Assembly (NCBI GenBank): GCA_964550915.1
Contig: CAZKBY010000072.1
Location: 1 to 11,596, forward strand
Reading direction: 5' to 3'
Source of the DNA: JARYMI01 sp964550915
Lineage (GTDB): Bacteria; Acidobacteriota; Aminicenantia; Aminicenantales; UBA8522
DNA length: 11,596 bases
Shown here: piece by piece, positions 1 through 6,836 of the stretch
Numbering within the stretch: position 1 is the stretch's first letter
Layout of the letters: every line of letters begins with the position of its first letter
Program-made: the position numbers and the translations under genes
Notes under the pieces: generated by a model
What the model was told of the DNA's origin: nothing
The model's input: the letters and a program-made list of their open reading frames with translations, nothing else
Database searches by the model: none

Positions 1-2
1 GA

Positions 3-698
3 CTCCAGATCGCTGGCTATGAAGTCCTGGCCGCAGAGGACGGCTCCAAGGGAGTACAAACAGCCAGGCGAGAAAAACCCGATCTGATCATCCTCGACAT
101 CATGATGCCAGGAATGGATGGCCACATGGTTTGCGATATGCTGAAGAAATCAACCCTGACCTGGTCTATCCCCATCATTTATCTGACGGCCAGAACTGGC
201 CAGGTAGATGAACTTCTTGCCCTGGAAAAGGGCGCCAAGTACTACCTCACCAAGCCTTACAACCCGGATGTCCTGCTTGAAATGATCAAGAGCGCTCTCC
301 TGGAAAAAGAAGAATCCAGCCGGCGGAAGGGATCAGTTCTGGTCATCGATAAAGACCTTAATTTCGTCAACGAAATTGAATCGAAACTGAAACAGGCAGG
401 CTACACTGTTTTTTTCTCTTCCACCGCCGAGGAGGGTTTAAGGGCAGCCGCGGCAGACCTGCCAGACGTCCTTCTCTTCGATTTCCTTACCTCGCGTGAG
501 GACGGCCATGCGAGCATCCGCAGGCTGGGAGCCGATGAAACGCTCAAACACATTCCTCTGTTTATCCTGGCTCCTTGGACAGTGATCCAAAAACTGGACG
601 AAAAGACTCCCCATCGGGAAAAGTTCATCGCAAAACCCGTCAACTCGGCACTCCTACTGGAAAAGCTCGCCGAAGCGATAAAAAAAAGACACTCCTGA
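3..698 (+). CDS. Tandem-receiver (REC-REC) response regulator, 5' end missing
   Basis: Phosphorelay protein of the two-component family, probably cytoplasmic. The frame is open from base 3, so the true start lies upstream; 231 residues are visible. The first receiver lacks its N-terminal strand and acidic pair but keeps the phosphoacceptor Asp (visible residue 32, in LILDIMMPGMDG-type context), the conserved Thr (residue 62, YLTAR) and the conserved Lys (residue 84, YLTKPYNP). After a charged linker a second receiver runs from about residue 111 to 231. It keeps an Asp at the phosphoacceptor site (residue 160, LLFDFL) and a KP motif (Lys 211), but its acidic pair reads IDKD and the conserved Thr is Ala (ILAPW), so it may be a weak or inactive receiver. 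No DNA-binding or enzymatic domain follows; the protein ends at the second receiver. An upstream domain or histidine kinase part cannot be excluded. It converges on the leftward operon with 26 bp between the stops. Confidence 0.9.
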   Translation, partial: LQIAGYEVLAAEDGSKGVQTARREKPDLIILDIMMPGMDGHMVCDMLKKSTLTWSIPIIYLTARTGQVDELLALEKGAKYYLTKPYNPDVLLEMIKSALLEKEESSRRKGSVLVIDKDLNFVNEIESKLKQAGYTVFFSSTAEEGLRAAAADLPDVLLFDFLTSREDGHASIRRLGADETLKHIPLFILAPWTVIQKLDEKTPHREKFIAKPVNSALLLEKLAEAIKKRHS

Positions 699-724
699 AG
701 GCGCTCGAACAAGACAGGCAGAGT

Positions 725-1108
725 CTATGCTTGGCCAAGGATGGCCAGAGCCTTTTCGATATCAGAAACATCAAGGATGACTGAGGTCAGATCCGCTTTT
801 CGGCTCAAAGTCCCGTAGCAGTACTCGATATTAATCCCCTTGTTGCCCAGCTTGGCCGTCACCTCCGCCAGAGCGCCGGGTTTGTTTTCCAGGTCCACCC
901 TGAGGACGTCGCGCAGTTCTGTCGTGTAATTCAGCCGGTTAAGAACTTTCACGGCCTTGCTCACGTTCTTTACATAAAGCTTGGCCGTATCCTGGAAGAC
1001 ACCGATGGCTTCGATGTTGATGTCATTCTCGGCCAGATGACTGCACAGCTCGCCCAGGGTGGACGGCCGGTTTTCCAGGATGACAAAAATCTCGGTGATC
1101 CTTTCCAT
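725..1108 (-). CDS. Tandem ACT-domain protein
   Basis: A 127-residue cytoplasmic protein made only of two ACT domains, at about residues 5-60 and 67-125. Each begins with a loop of the ligand-binding type: NRPSTL at 13-18 and NKPGAL at 75-80, the second matching the usual N-x-P-G-x-L pattern. ACT domains generally bind amino acids or similar small molecules and regulate an attached or partner protein; stand-alone double-ACT proteins of this size are known, so it is probably a sensor rather than an enzyme. Its Shine-Dalgarno region (AGGGGGAA, 1111-1118) overlaps the stop codon of the upstream DHODH-like gene and only 9 nt separate the two, so translational coupling is likely and that enzyme is the natural candidate partner. 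It is the last gene of the leftward operon. The ligand cannot be told from sequence. Confidence 0.88.
   Translation of the reverse strand: MERITEIFVILENRPSTLGELCSHLAENDINIEAIGVFQDTAKLYVKNVSKAVKVLNRLNYTTELRDVLRVDLENKPGALAEVTAKLGNKGINIEYCYGTLSRKADLTSVILDVSDIEKALAILGQA
732..747 (+). terminator. Possible weak hairpin near the convergent gene ends
   Basis: TGGCCA (732-737) and TGGCCA (742-747) can pair around an AGGA loop, followed on the plus strand by a short T run at 753-756. It lies inside the 3' end of the ACT-domain gene, just past the stop of the response regulator. The stem is only 6 bp and the T tract is short and offset, so a real terminator is doubtful. No better one is seen between the convergent genes. 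Confidence 0.2.
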
Positions 1109-1117
1109 GATTCCCCC

Positions 1118-2116
1118 TTAAGTTTTAGATTTGGACATGAAGACCTTGATGTATTGCGAGCGGAAAAAAGCCTCAGCATTCCGAGGCTCGGCAAAAGCAA
1201 CCTGCTGCTTCTTCCAGGAGAGTTCACCCCGGAAATCCTCAAGCGACTGATAGCCGTGCTCAGCCATCCAAGCTCTTAATCCCTCAAGCAAGCTGGAAAG
1301 CGCTTTGAATCCCTCGGTCAAAAAGAGAGAAGCCACTTGAACAGCCGAGGCGCCGGCCAGGATCAACTTGACGACCTGGTCGGGACGGCGGACTCCGCCC
1401 GAGGAGGCGATATCGCATCCGACCCGGCCGGCACACAGAGCGACCCAGCGCAATGTCTGGTGAAAATCGCCTTTGCCGATGATGTTCCGAGTCTTGAGGC
1501 TGGCGATATCAATGTCGGGCTGGAGAAACCAGTTAAAGTAGACGACAGCCTGACAGCCGGCTTCAGCCAGCCTTTTAGTCAGGTGGGGAAGCGCCGTCAG
1601 CCCGGCGGAAAGCTTGATCGAAACCGGAATGGAGACAGATTTCTTCACTTCCTGCAAGATCTGAATATGAAATTTTTCATATGTTGAACCCGGAGTCTGA
1701 ACGTCGTAGGGCAAAAAATAGATGTTGAGCTCCAGGCCGTCTGCGCCGGCTTCCTCAAAGTGACTGGCAAACCTCGGCCAGAGATGGGGAGACTGACAGT
1801 TGATGGAGGCGATAATGGGCAAGCTCACCCTTTTTTTCGCCTCCTCAATCAGCCGGGCCGTATTCCTGGTGGCATACTCTAAGAGTCCTCCTCTCTCCAG
1901 ATAATCAATGGCCTCCGGGTAAATAAAGTTCCGCCTTTCTTCAGGCGAAACCTCTCCCGCGAACTGCTCCTCAAAAAAAGATTTAAGGACGACCGCTCCA
2001 GCACCAGCCTGGGCCGCGCGAACAATCCCTTCCAGACTGGCGGTCAGCTCGCAGCTTCCGACGATAACGGGATTGGCGAGTTCGAGTCCCATGAAGGATG
2101 TCGTTAGGTCAGCCAC
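1118..2116 (-). CDS. Dihydroorotate-dehydrogenase-like flavoprotein (probably not a true DHODH)
   Basis: Predicted FMN-binding TIM-barrel protein of the PyrD/DHODH superfamily, 332 residues from a GTG start at 2116. I chose this start because AAGGAGAG (2121-2128) lies just upstream and the N-terminus then begins MADLTT-SFMGLELANPVIVG, as in the family; an in-frame GTG at 2179 has no suitable ribosome binding site. Family features: NPVIVGS at 15-21, KSFFEEQ at 45-51, Asn131 after strand LEL, PVSIKLS at 164-170, and the FMN-phosphate loop SSGGVRRPDQ at 238-247 followed by AGASAVQVASLF at 254-265. The loop that carries the catalytic Cys or Ser in class 1 and 2 enzymes (N-x-S-C/S-P-N) reads NIYFLP (131-136), so the proton-abstracting residue is absent. 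Oxidation of dihydroorotate is therefore doubtful and the substrate unknown. It sits 66 nt after the second BNR gene and is coupled to the ACT-domain gene. No pyrimidine gene is nearby. Confidence 0.88.
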   Translation of the reverse strand: MADLTTSFMGLELANPVIVGSCELTASLEGIVRAAQAGAGAVVLKSFFEEQFAGEVSPEERRNFIYPEAIDYLERGGLLEYATRNTARLIEEAKKRVSLPIIASINCQSPHLWPRFASHFEEAGADGLELNIYFLPYDVQTPGSTYEKFHIQILQEVKKSVSIPVSIKLSAGLTALPHLTKRLAEAGCQAVVYFNWFLQPDIDIASLKTRNIIGKGDFHQTLRWVALCAGRVGCDIASSGGVRRPDQVVKLILAGASAVQVASLFLTEGFKALSSLLEGLRAWMAEHGYQSLEDFRGELSWKKQQVAFAEPRNAEAFFRSQYIKVFMSKSKT

Positions 2117-2120
2117 GGTT

Positions 2121-2128
2121 CTCTCCTT
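2121..2128 (-). promoter_or_regulatory. Ribosome binding site that sets the GTG start at 2116
   Basis: AAGGAGAG on the minus strand, ending 4 nt before the GTG. It decides against the upstream in-frame GTG at 2179, which would add 21 residues without family resemblance. Confidence 0.7.
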
Positions 2129-2182
2129 TCCCTCCGTCAGCCTGAACATAAAATACCGCAAAGCCCATCCTCTGTCCACTCC

Positions 2183-5100
2183 TCAATTTTTTCCGACCCA
2201 GGCAGGGACCGACGGGGGCTCGGGGACAAGCACCACGGGCACGCCCAAGCGGCCGAGAGCGTCGTTGAGGTCTTTGGCCGAGGTCATCAGATAATCGCTG
2301 ACTCTGGCCATTCCCTCTTTAAACTCCTCGACAAGTTCCTCAAAAAACGCAACTTGTGCTTCGGTCGGGGAAGCGTTCACTCCATCGATCGTCCCGAAGA
2401 GCGAACTTAGCCTCTCCGCCAGCCGGGAACCTTCACTCCAGAAAGCTCTTCCCTCCGGTCGCGCCAGTGTCTCCAGGATAGAAGTAATTTTTTCTTCATG
2501 CGCTCTAAGCGTTTTTTTGGCTTCCTCAACATCCTTGACAAGCCCGGTCTCGAGCGCCTTATTGCGCTCCTTGATCTGGGCCAGCACGGAGTCAAGGGCT
2601 TTGAGACCGTCGTTCATGGCCGATGTCATCTCGATGAGCTTGAGGCTATAATGGTATTGAAGGCTGAGAGATTCTGGAGGGAGGGACAGTGTCGGATCAA
2701 GCTTCACCTCAACGGGCTTCTCGACCGATTTCTCGCCGATTATGAGCCGGGTGATGTACATTCCGGGCAAGACCTGCGGCCCCCGCGGTCCCCGGGAAAA
2801 GAAATCCTCCTCTTCTTCTCTTTCGCGCCGGAGCCGCGGCCCGTCGGTTCTTAGGTCCCAGGCCACCCGGTTAAGCCCTGGCTCAAGGGGCAGCTTGGTG
2901 ATCGTTCTGACGATTTTTCCCTTGCCGTCAAGAATTTCCATCCTAACTGCTGTGCCCTGGGCGGGCTTCTCTTTAAGATAATAAGTGATCAGAGCTCCAT
3001 AAGGGGGATTTGACCCCTGAAAAACCTTGTCTCCGATCCCGTAGCGGGTCGGTTTCATGGCAAAGCGGAGAGCCGTCCTGATGTCGAAAAGATGGAACTC
3101 TTGGACTAAGAGGGCAACCGAGGCTTGCTGGACCGCGCTCGCGTCATCGAGAATCCAGATGCCCCGGCCATGGGTGCCCAGGATGAGGTCGTTCTCCCGG
3201 GGATGGACAAGGATATCATGGACGGCCACGGAAGGGAGGTTTTTCAGATGAAGCTTGACCCAATCTGTGCCCGCCGAGTAAGAGGCATAAAGACCTAATT
3301 CTGTGCCCGCATAGATGAGGTCAGGGTTCTTCGGGTCCTCCCGGACGACCCAGACATAGGCTTTGTCCGGCAGGTTACCGCTGATATTCGTCCATGTCTT
3401 CCCGAGATCGCTCGTTTTGAGGATATAGGGCCTGAAATCATCAAACATATGCCTGTCGAAAGAGCAGAAGGCCGTTCCTGGAGCCGCGGCCGATGGCTCA
3501 ATATGGGAAACGGGCGAGAAGGCCGGGACTTGCGGGATGTTTTTCGTCACTTCCTGCCAGGTTTTTCCCCCATCCGGGCTGACATGAATGCGGCCGTCGT
3601 CGGTGCCGACCCAGAGAACATCCTTCTGTGCCGGGGACTCGGCCAGGCTGATGATCGTGCAGTGGTATTCGGCTGTCGTATTCTCCGTCCAGGCCGGTCC
3701 CCCTGCCGTCTTCAGTTTTTCCGGGTCATTGGTCGTCAGGTCAGGGCTGATCGTCTCCCAGGTCGTCCCGAAGTCGGAAGACTTGAACACGACGTTGGCA
3801 CCGAAATAGATTGTCTTTCCGTCGTGGGGCGAGGCGATGATCGGCGCGTTCCAGTTAAAACGGTACTTGAGCTGAGAAGCCGGACCGCCATCGCCGCGGC
3901 GGGCCTGAGGACTTACAGATTGTTGCTCCCGTGTTTTCATATCCGTCCGGAGGATATTTCCTCCCTGGCTCTCACTCAGGAAGACTTCCGGGTCATCCGG
4001 ATGAACGACGATATGAAAACCATCTCCAAAGCTGATCATCCGCCAGTCGTCGTTGAGTATTCCGAACGTCTCCCGGCTCCGACTGGGAGCGTACCAGGTG
4101 CCGTTGTCCTGGAGGCCGCCTCCAACATAATAGCAAGGCTGCCGCCCATCAGCGTAAACCTGGTAGAATTGAGCCGCCGGAATTGTATTGACGTAGTCCC
4201 AGGTCCTTCCCCTGTCATAGGAGACGGCGATGCCGCCGTCCTGGCCCTGCCACATCCGGTTGGGATTTTCAAAGTCAATCCAGAGGGCGTGGTAGTCGAC
4301 GTGCGTAGAGCGTGAGATCTGCTGGAAGGTTTTGCCGCCGTCGATCGAAACCAAAAGCCTCGAGGAGACGGCATAGACGCGGTTTTCGTCGACCGGGTCG
4401 ATCCTCAAATCAGTGTAGTAGAATCCCCGAGAGACGATCTCGACGTCCTTAGAGACGAGGCGGAAACTCTGGCCGCGGTCATCCGACCGATAAAGCGTGC
4501 CCTCCTTGGATTCGGTCATGGCATAAACGACCTGCGGATTGGTCCGCGAGACCTTGACCGAAATCCGACCGATGAGCTTGGGCAAACCCGAAGTCAGCTT
4601 GCTCCAGGTCTTGCCAGCATCGAGCGAGCGCCAGATCCCTCCCTCCTCGCTGCCGCTGCGGAAAGTCCAGGGCTTGCGCTCGAAATGCCAGAGAGCAGCA
4701 TAAAGGATATTGGGGTTCTGCCAGTCAATATCCATGTCCGAAACGCCATGGCGGTCATCGGTGTAAAGGACTTTCGCCCACGTCTTGCCGCCGTCCTCGG
4801 ACATAAAAACTCCTCTCTCCTTGTCAGGGCCAAAGGCATGACCGAGGGCACCGACATAGACAAGCTGCGGGTTACGCGGGTTGATGACGATTCGAGAGAT
4901 GCGCTCGGTGTCGGCCAGGCCGAGATAAGACCAGGTTGCCCCGCCGTCTGTCGACTTATAGACGCCGTTGCCGAAAGAAACGGAGTTCCGCGTATTCGAC
5001 TCTCCGGTCCCAACATAAACCACGTCCGGGTTTCCCGGCTCAAGGGCGATATCGCCGATGGAAGCAATTGGCTGGTCATCAAAAATGGGCTTCCAGGTGA

Positions 5101-5374
5101 CGCCAGCATCTTCGGTCTTCCACACTCCGCCCGAGGCGGTGCCGACATAGACAACGTTCGGGTTTCCGGGCACTCCCTCGATGTCTGCCACACGCCCGAC
5201 CATGATGGCAGGTCCGATGTTGCGCCAAGAAAGCCCCTTGAAGAAGGCGGCATCGACTTTGGCCGTTCTTGCCTTCTCCAGCGGCTTTATGGCCTGGGGT
5301 GAAGCAGGCGAGGACAACAGCCCGAGGGCCATAACCAAACTAAGGACAACTATTCTTTGGCGAACGAGGCGCAT
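2183..5374 (-). CDS. Secreted Asp-box (BNR/VPS10-like) propeller protein, paralog 1
   Basis: A 1,063-residue exported protein of unknown function. The N-terminus MRLVRQR plus a hydrophobic run (8-20) and SPASPQA (about 22-28) is a Sec signal peptide. About eleven Asp boxes (S-x-D-x-G-x-T-W) follow, near residues 87, 141, 192, 250, 297, 343, 385, 532, 599, 654 and a degenerate one at 698, indicating one large or two stacked beta-propellers. HGRGIWILDD (735-744) closes the propeller part. Then come a probable beta-sandwich (about 785-890) with an Arg/Glu-rich linker at 847-866, and a helical, coiled-coil-like tail (about 905-1040). I see no F/Y-R-I-P sialidase motif, so annotation as a sialidase or glycosyl hydrolase would rest only on the repeats. 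The start at 5374 is preferred over an in-frame ATG at 5392, because AAGGAGG (5380-5386) lies 5 nt before it and would fall inside the coding sequence of the longer form. It follows the FAD gene by 27 nt and is paralogous to the protein at 6837-10016. Confidence 0.92.
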   Translation of the reverse strand: MRLVRQRIVVLSLVMALGLLSSPASPQAIKPLEKARTAKVDAAFFKGLSWRNIGPAIMVGRVADIEGVPGNPNVVYVGTASGGVWKTEDAGVTWKPIFDDQPIASIGDIALEPGNPDVVYVGTGESNTRNSVSFGNGVYKSTDGGATWSYLGLADTERISRIVINPRNPQLVYVGALGHAFGPDKERGVFMSEDGGKTWAKVLYTDDRHGVSDMDIDWQNPNILYAALWHFERKPWTFRSGSEEGGIWRSLDAGKTWSKLTSGLPKLIGRISVKVSRTNPQVVYAMTESKEGTLYRSDDRGQSFRLVSKDVEIVSRGFYYTDLRIDPVDENRVYAVSSRLLVSIDGGKTFQQISRSTHVDYHALWIDFENPNRMWQGQDGGIAVSYDRGRTWDYVNTIPAAQFYQVYADGRQPCYYVGGGLQDNGTWYAPSRSRETFGILNDDWRMISFGDGFHIVVHPDDPEVFLSESQGGNILRTDMKTREQQSVSPQARRGDGGPASQLKYRFNWNAPIIASPHDGKTIYFGANVVFKSSDFGTTWETISPDLTTNDPEKLKTAGGPAWTENTTAEYHCTIISLAESPAQKDVLWVGTDDGRIHVSPDGGKTWQEVTKNIPQVPAFSPVSHIEPSAAAPGTAFCSFDRHMFDDFRPYILKTSDLGKTWTNISGNLPDKAYVWVVREDPKNPDLIYAGTELGLYASYSAGTDWVKLHLKNLPSVAVHDILVHPRENDLILGTHGRGIWILDDASAVQQASVALLVQEFHLFDIRTALRFAMKPTRYGIGDKVFQGSNPPYGALITYYLKEKPAQGTAVRMEILDGKGKIVRTITKLPLEPGLNRVAWDLRTDGPRLRREREEEEDFFSRGPRGPQVLPGMYITRLIIGEKSVEKPVEVKLDPTLSLPPESLSLQYHYSLKLIEMTSAMNDGLKALDSVLAQIKERNKALETGLVKDVEEAKKTLRAHEEKITSILETLARPEGRAFWSEGSRLAERLSSLFGTIDGVNASPTEAQVAFFEELVEEFKEGMARVSDYLMTSAKDLNDALGRLGVPVVLVPEPPSVPAWVGKN

Positions 5375-5379
5375 CTCAA

Positions 5380-5386
5380 CCTCCTT
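5380..5386 (-). promoter_or_regulatory. Ribosome binding site that sets the start at 5374
   Basis: AAGGAGG on the minus strand, 5 nt before the ATG at 5374. The alternative in-frame ATG (5392) lies upstream of this sequence, which would then be codons 3-5 of the gene. The shorter form also gives a tidier signal peptide. Confidence 0.8.
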
Positions 5387-5401
5387 TTTCATAAAACTCT
5401 T

Positions 5402-6826
5402 TTAAATTTCAAAAATTTTCCCAGGATTAAGGATTAGATGAGGATCGAAAGCCTTCTTGATTTCCTTCATCAGTTTGATCTGAACATCATCCAGAACCAG
5501 GGAGAGAAAGGGTTTTTTGACCAGCCCGATGCCGTGCTCCCCGGAGATGACCCCTCCTCTAGCCCGGCAGTCGGCGTAAAGCGCTTCCCGCAGGAGATTA
5601 AACTTGGCCTGCCATTCTTTATCAGGCACAGGATCCATTCTCCCTTCGGCATAGCGGGCTCTCATGATATGGGTGTGAACGTTCCCGTCAGCGGCATGCC
5701 CGAACGTGGGAAGCCATACGCCTTGCTCCTTGGATATCTGGCGAATCCGCCGCACGTGGCCGGCAATTTCTGCCCGGGGAATGCAGATGTCCAGGATCTC
5801 AACCGTATGAGACTTGATGGCCTCGTAAACCTTGCTCCGGATCTCTAACACCTCATCTTGCTTTTTAGGAGTATCGGCCACAAAGACATCGAGTGCGGCT
5901 TTCTCCAAGCAGATCCCGGCCACGGTCTCAGACAGCCGGTCCATTTCTTCGTCACTCGAAGCATCGAGGATGATCAGGAGATATGTTTCCCCGGCTCTCG
6001 AGGGCCACCTTTTATGAAGGAATTCCTCAGTGATGCGGATGACTCCTGCCTCGATAAACTCAACGGCCAGCGGAATAATCTTCCGGGCGGTGAGAAGGGG
6101 GACGCATTCGACAGCAGCTCCGATGTCGGCGAACGGAATAACAAACGACCTCATCACGGGAGATGAAGGAAGGAGCTGGATAATTGCTTGGGTGACGACT
6201 CCCAGAGTCCCCTCCGAGCCGACGAGGAGGTGGAGAAGACTGTAGCCGGTGCTGCTTTTGACGAACTTTCCGCCAAGATGGATGATTTCGCCTCGAGGCA
6301 GGACGACCTCGAGCCCGCGGACATAATTCCTGACTACGCCGTACTTTACGGCCCGGCTTCCTCCAGCGTTGGTGGCGATCAAACCGCCGATCTGAGCGCT
6401 CTCATCTCCAGGATGGGGCGGGAAGGATAACCCGCTTTCCTTGACAGCCAGGCTAAACTCGCCCAGGGTCAGACCTGCTTCCACCACCGCCATCTGGTTA
6501 TCGCGGTCAATTTCGATAAGCCTGTTCATCCTTTCCAAGGAAAGGACAATGCCGCCATGGGCAGGCACGCAGCCGCCGCAGAGCCCGGTCGCTCCTCCCC
6601 GGGGGGTGACGGGGATTCTCTCCCGGCTGGCCAATTCAAGGACGGCGGCGACTTCATCTGTCCGTCCGGGTTTGACAACGACATCAGGTGGGTGAGCGAT
6701 GTCGTGAAAAGAACATTCGTCGTGGCTGTAGTCAATGATCTTCTCAGGGTCGGAAATGATGTTTGCCGTGCCGACGATCTCTTCCAGCTTCTGGAGAATC
6801 TGATGATCAATCTTCCTGTACATCAT
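5402..6826 (-). CDS. FAD-binding 2-hydroxyacid dehydrogenase/oxidase, GlcD family
   Basis: A 474-residue flavoprotein of the VAO/PCMH family (glycolate oxidase subunit GlcD, D-lactate and D-2-hydroxyglutarate dehydrogenases); it should oxidise a 2-hydroxyacid to the 2-oxoacid, probably in the cytoplasm or at the inner membrane face. FAD-binding domain, about 45-220: PRGGATGLCGG (75-85), GGLIATNAGG (147-156), GSEGTLGV (203-210). C-terminal substrate domain, about 225-474: GHAADGNVHTH (376-386) and SGEHGIG (428-434), whose histidines are metal/substrate ligands in the family, then NPGKIF (467-472). Length is normal and all key motifs are present. No signal peptide and no iron-sulfur domain; GlcE or GlcF partners are not in the window, so the electron acceptor is unknown. 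The frame stays open up to 7144, but that extension overlaps the upstream BNR gene and does not look like this family. The start at 6826 (or 6823, adjacent ATGs) is 10 nt after the BNR stop and has no Shine-Dalgarno sequence, which suggests reinitiation. The exact substrate is not decidable. Confidence 0.93.
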   Translation of the reverse strand: MMYRKIDHQILQKLEEIVGTANIISDPEKIIDYSHDECSFHDIAHPPDVVVKPGRTDEVAAVLELASRERIPVTPRGGATGLCGGCVPAHGGIVLSLERMNRLIEIDRDNQMAVVEAGLTLGEFSLAVKESGLSFPPHPGDESAQIGGLIATNAGGSRAVKYGVVRNYVRGLEVVLPRGEIIHLGGKFVKSSTGYSLLHLLVGSEGTLGVVTQAIIQLLPSSPVMRSFVIPFADIGAAVECVPLLTARKIIPLAVEFIEAGVIRITEEFLHKRWPSRAGETYLLIILDASSDEEMDRLSETVAGICLEKAALDVFVADTPKKQDEVLEIRSKVYEAIKSHTVEILDICIPRAEIAGHVRRIRQISKEQGVWLPTFGHAADGNVHTHIMRARYAEGRMDPVPDKEWQAKFNLLREALYADCRARGGVISGEHGIGLVKKPFLSLVLDDVQIKLMKEIKKAFDPHLILNPGKIFEI

Positions 6827-6836
6827 GAGCGGAGGT

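Noticed and set aside
2117..2179. Earlier GTG start for the DHODH-like protein
   Set aside because: No properly spaced ribosome binding site, and the extra 21 residues do not resemble the family, whereas GTG 2116 has a good site.
3449..4315. Long plus-strand open frame (288 codons) opposite the BNR gene
   Set aside because: It lies antisense to a well-supported Asp-box region and has no recognisable domain, signal peptide or ribosome binding site; such shadows are common opposite GC-rich repeat genes.
5375..5392. Earlier in-frame ATG for the second BNR gene
   Set aside because: The strong AAGGAGG lies downstream of this ATG and is correctly spaced for the ATG at 5374.
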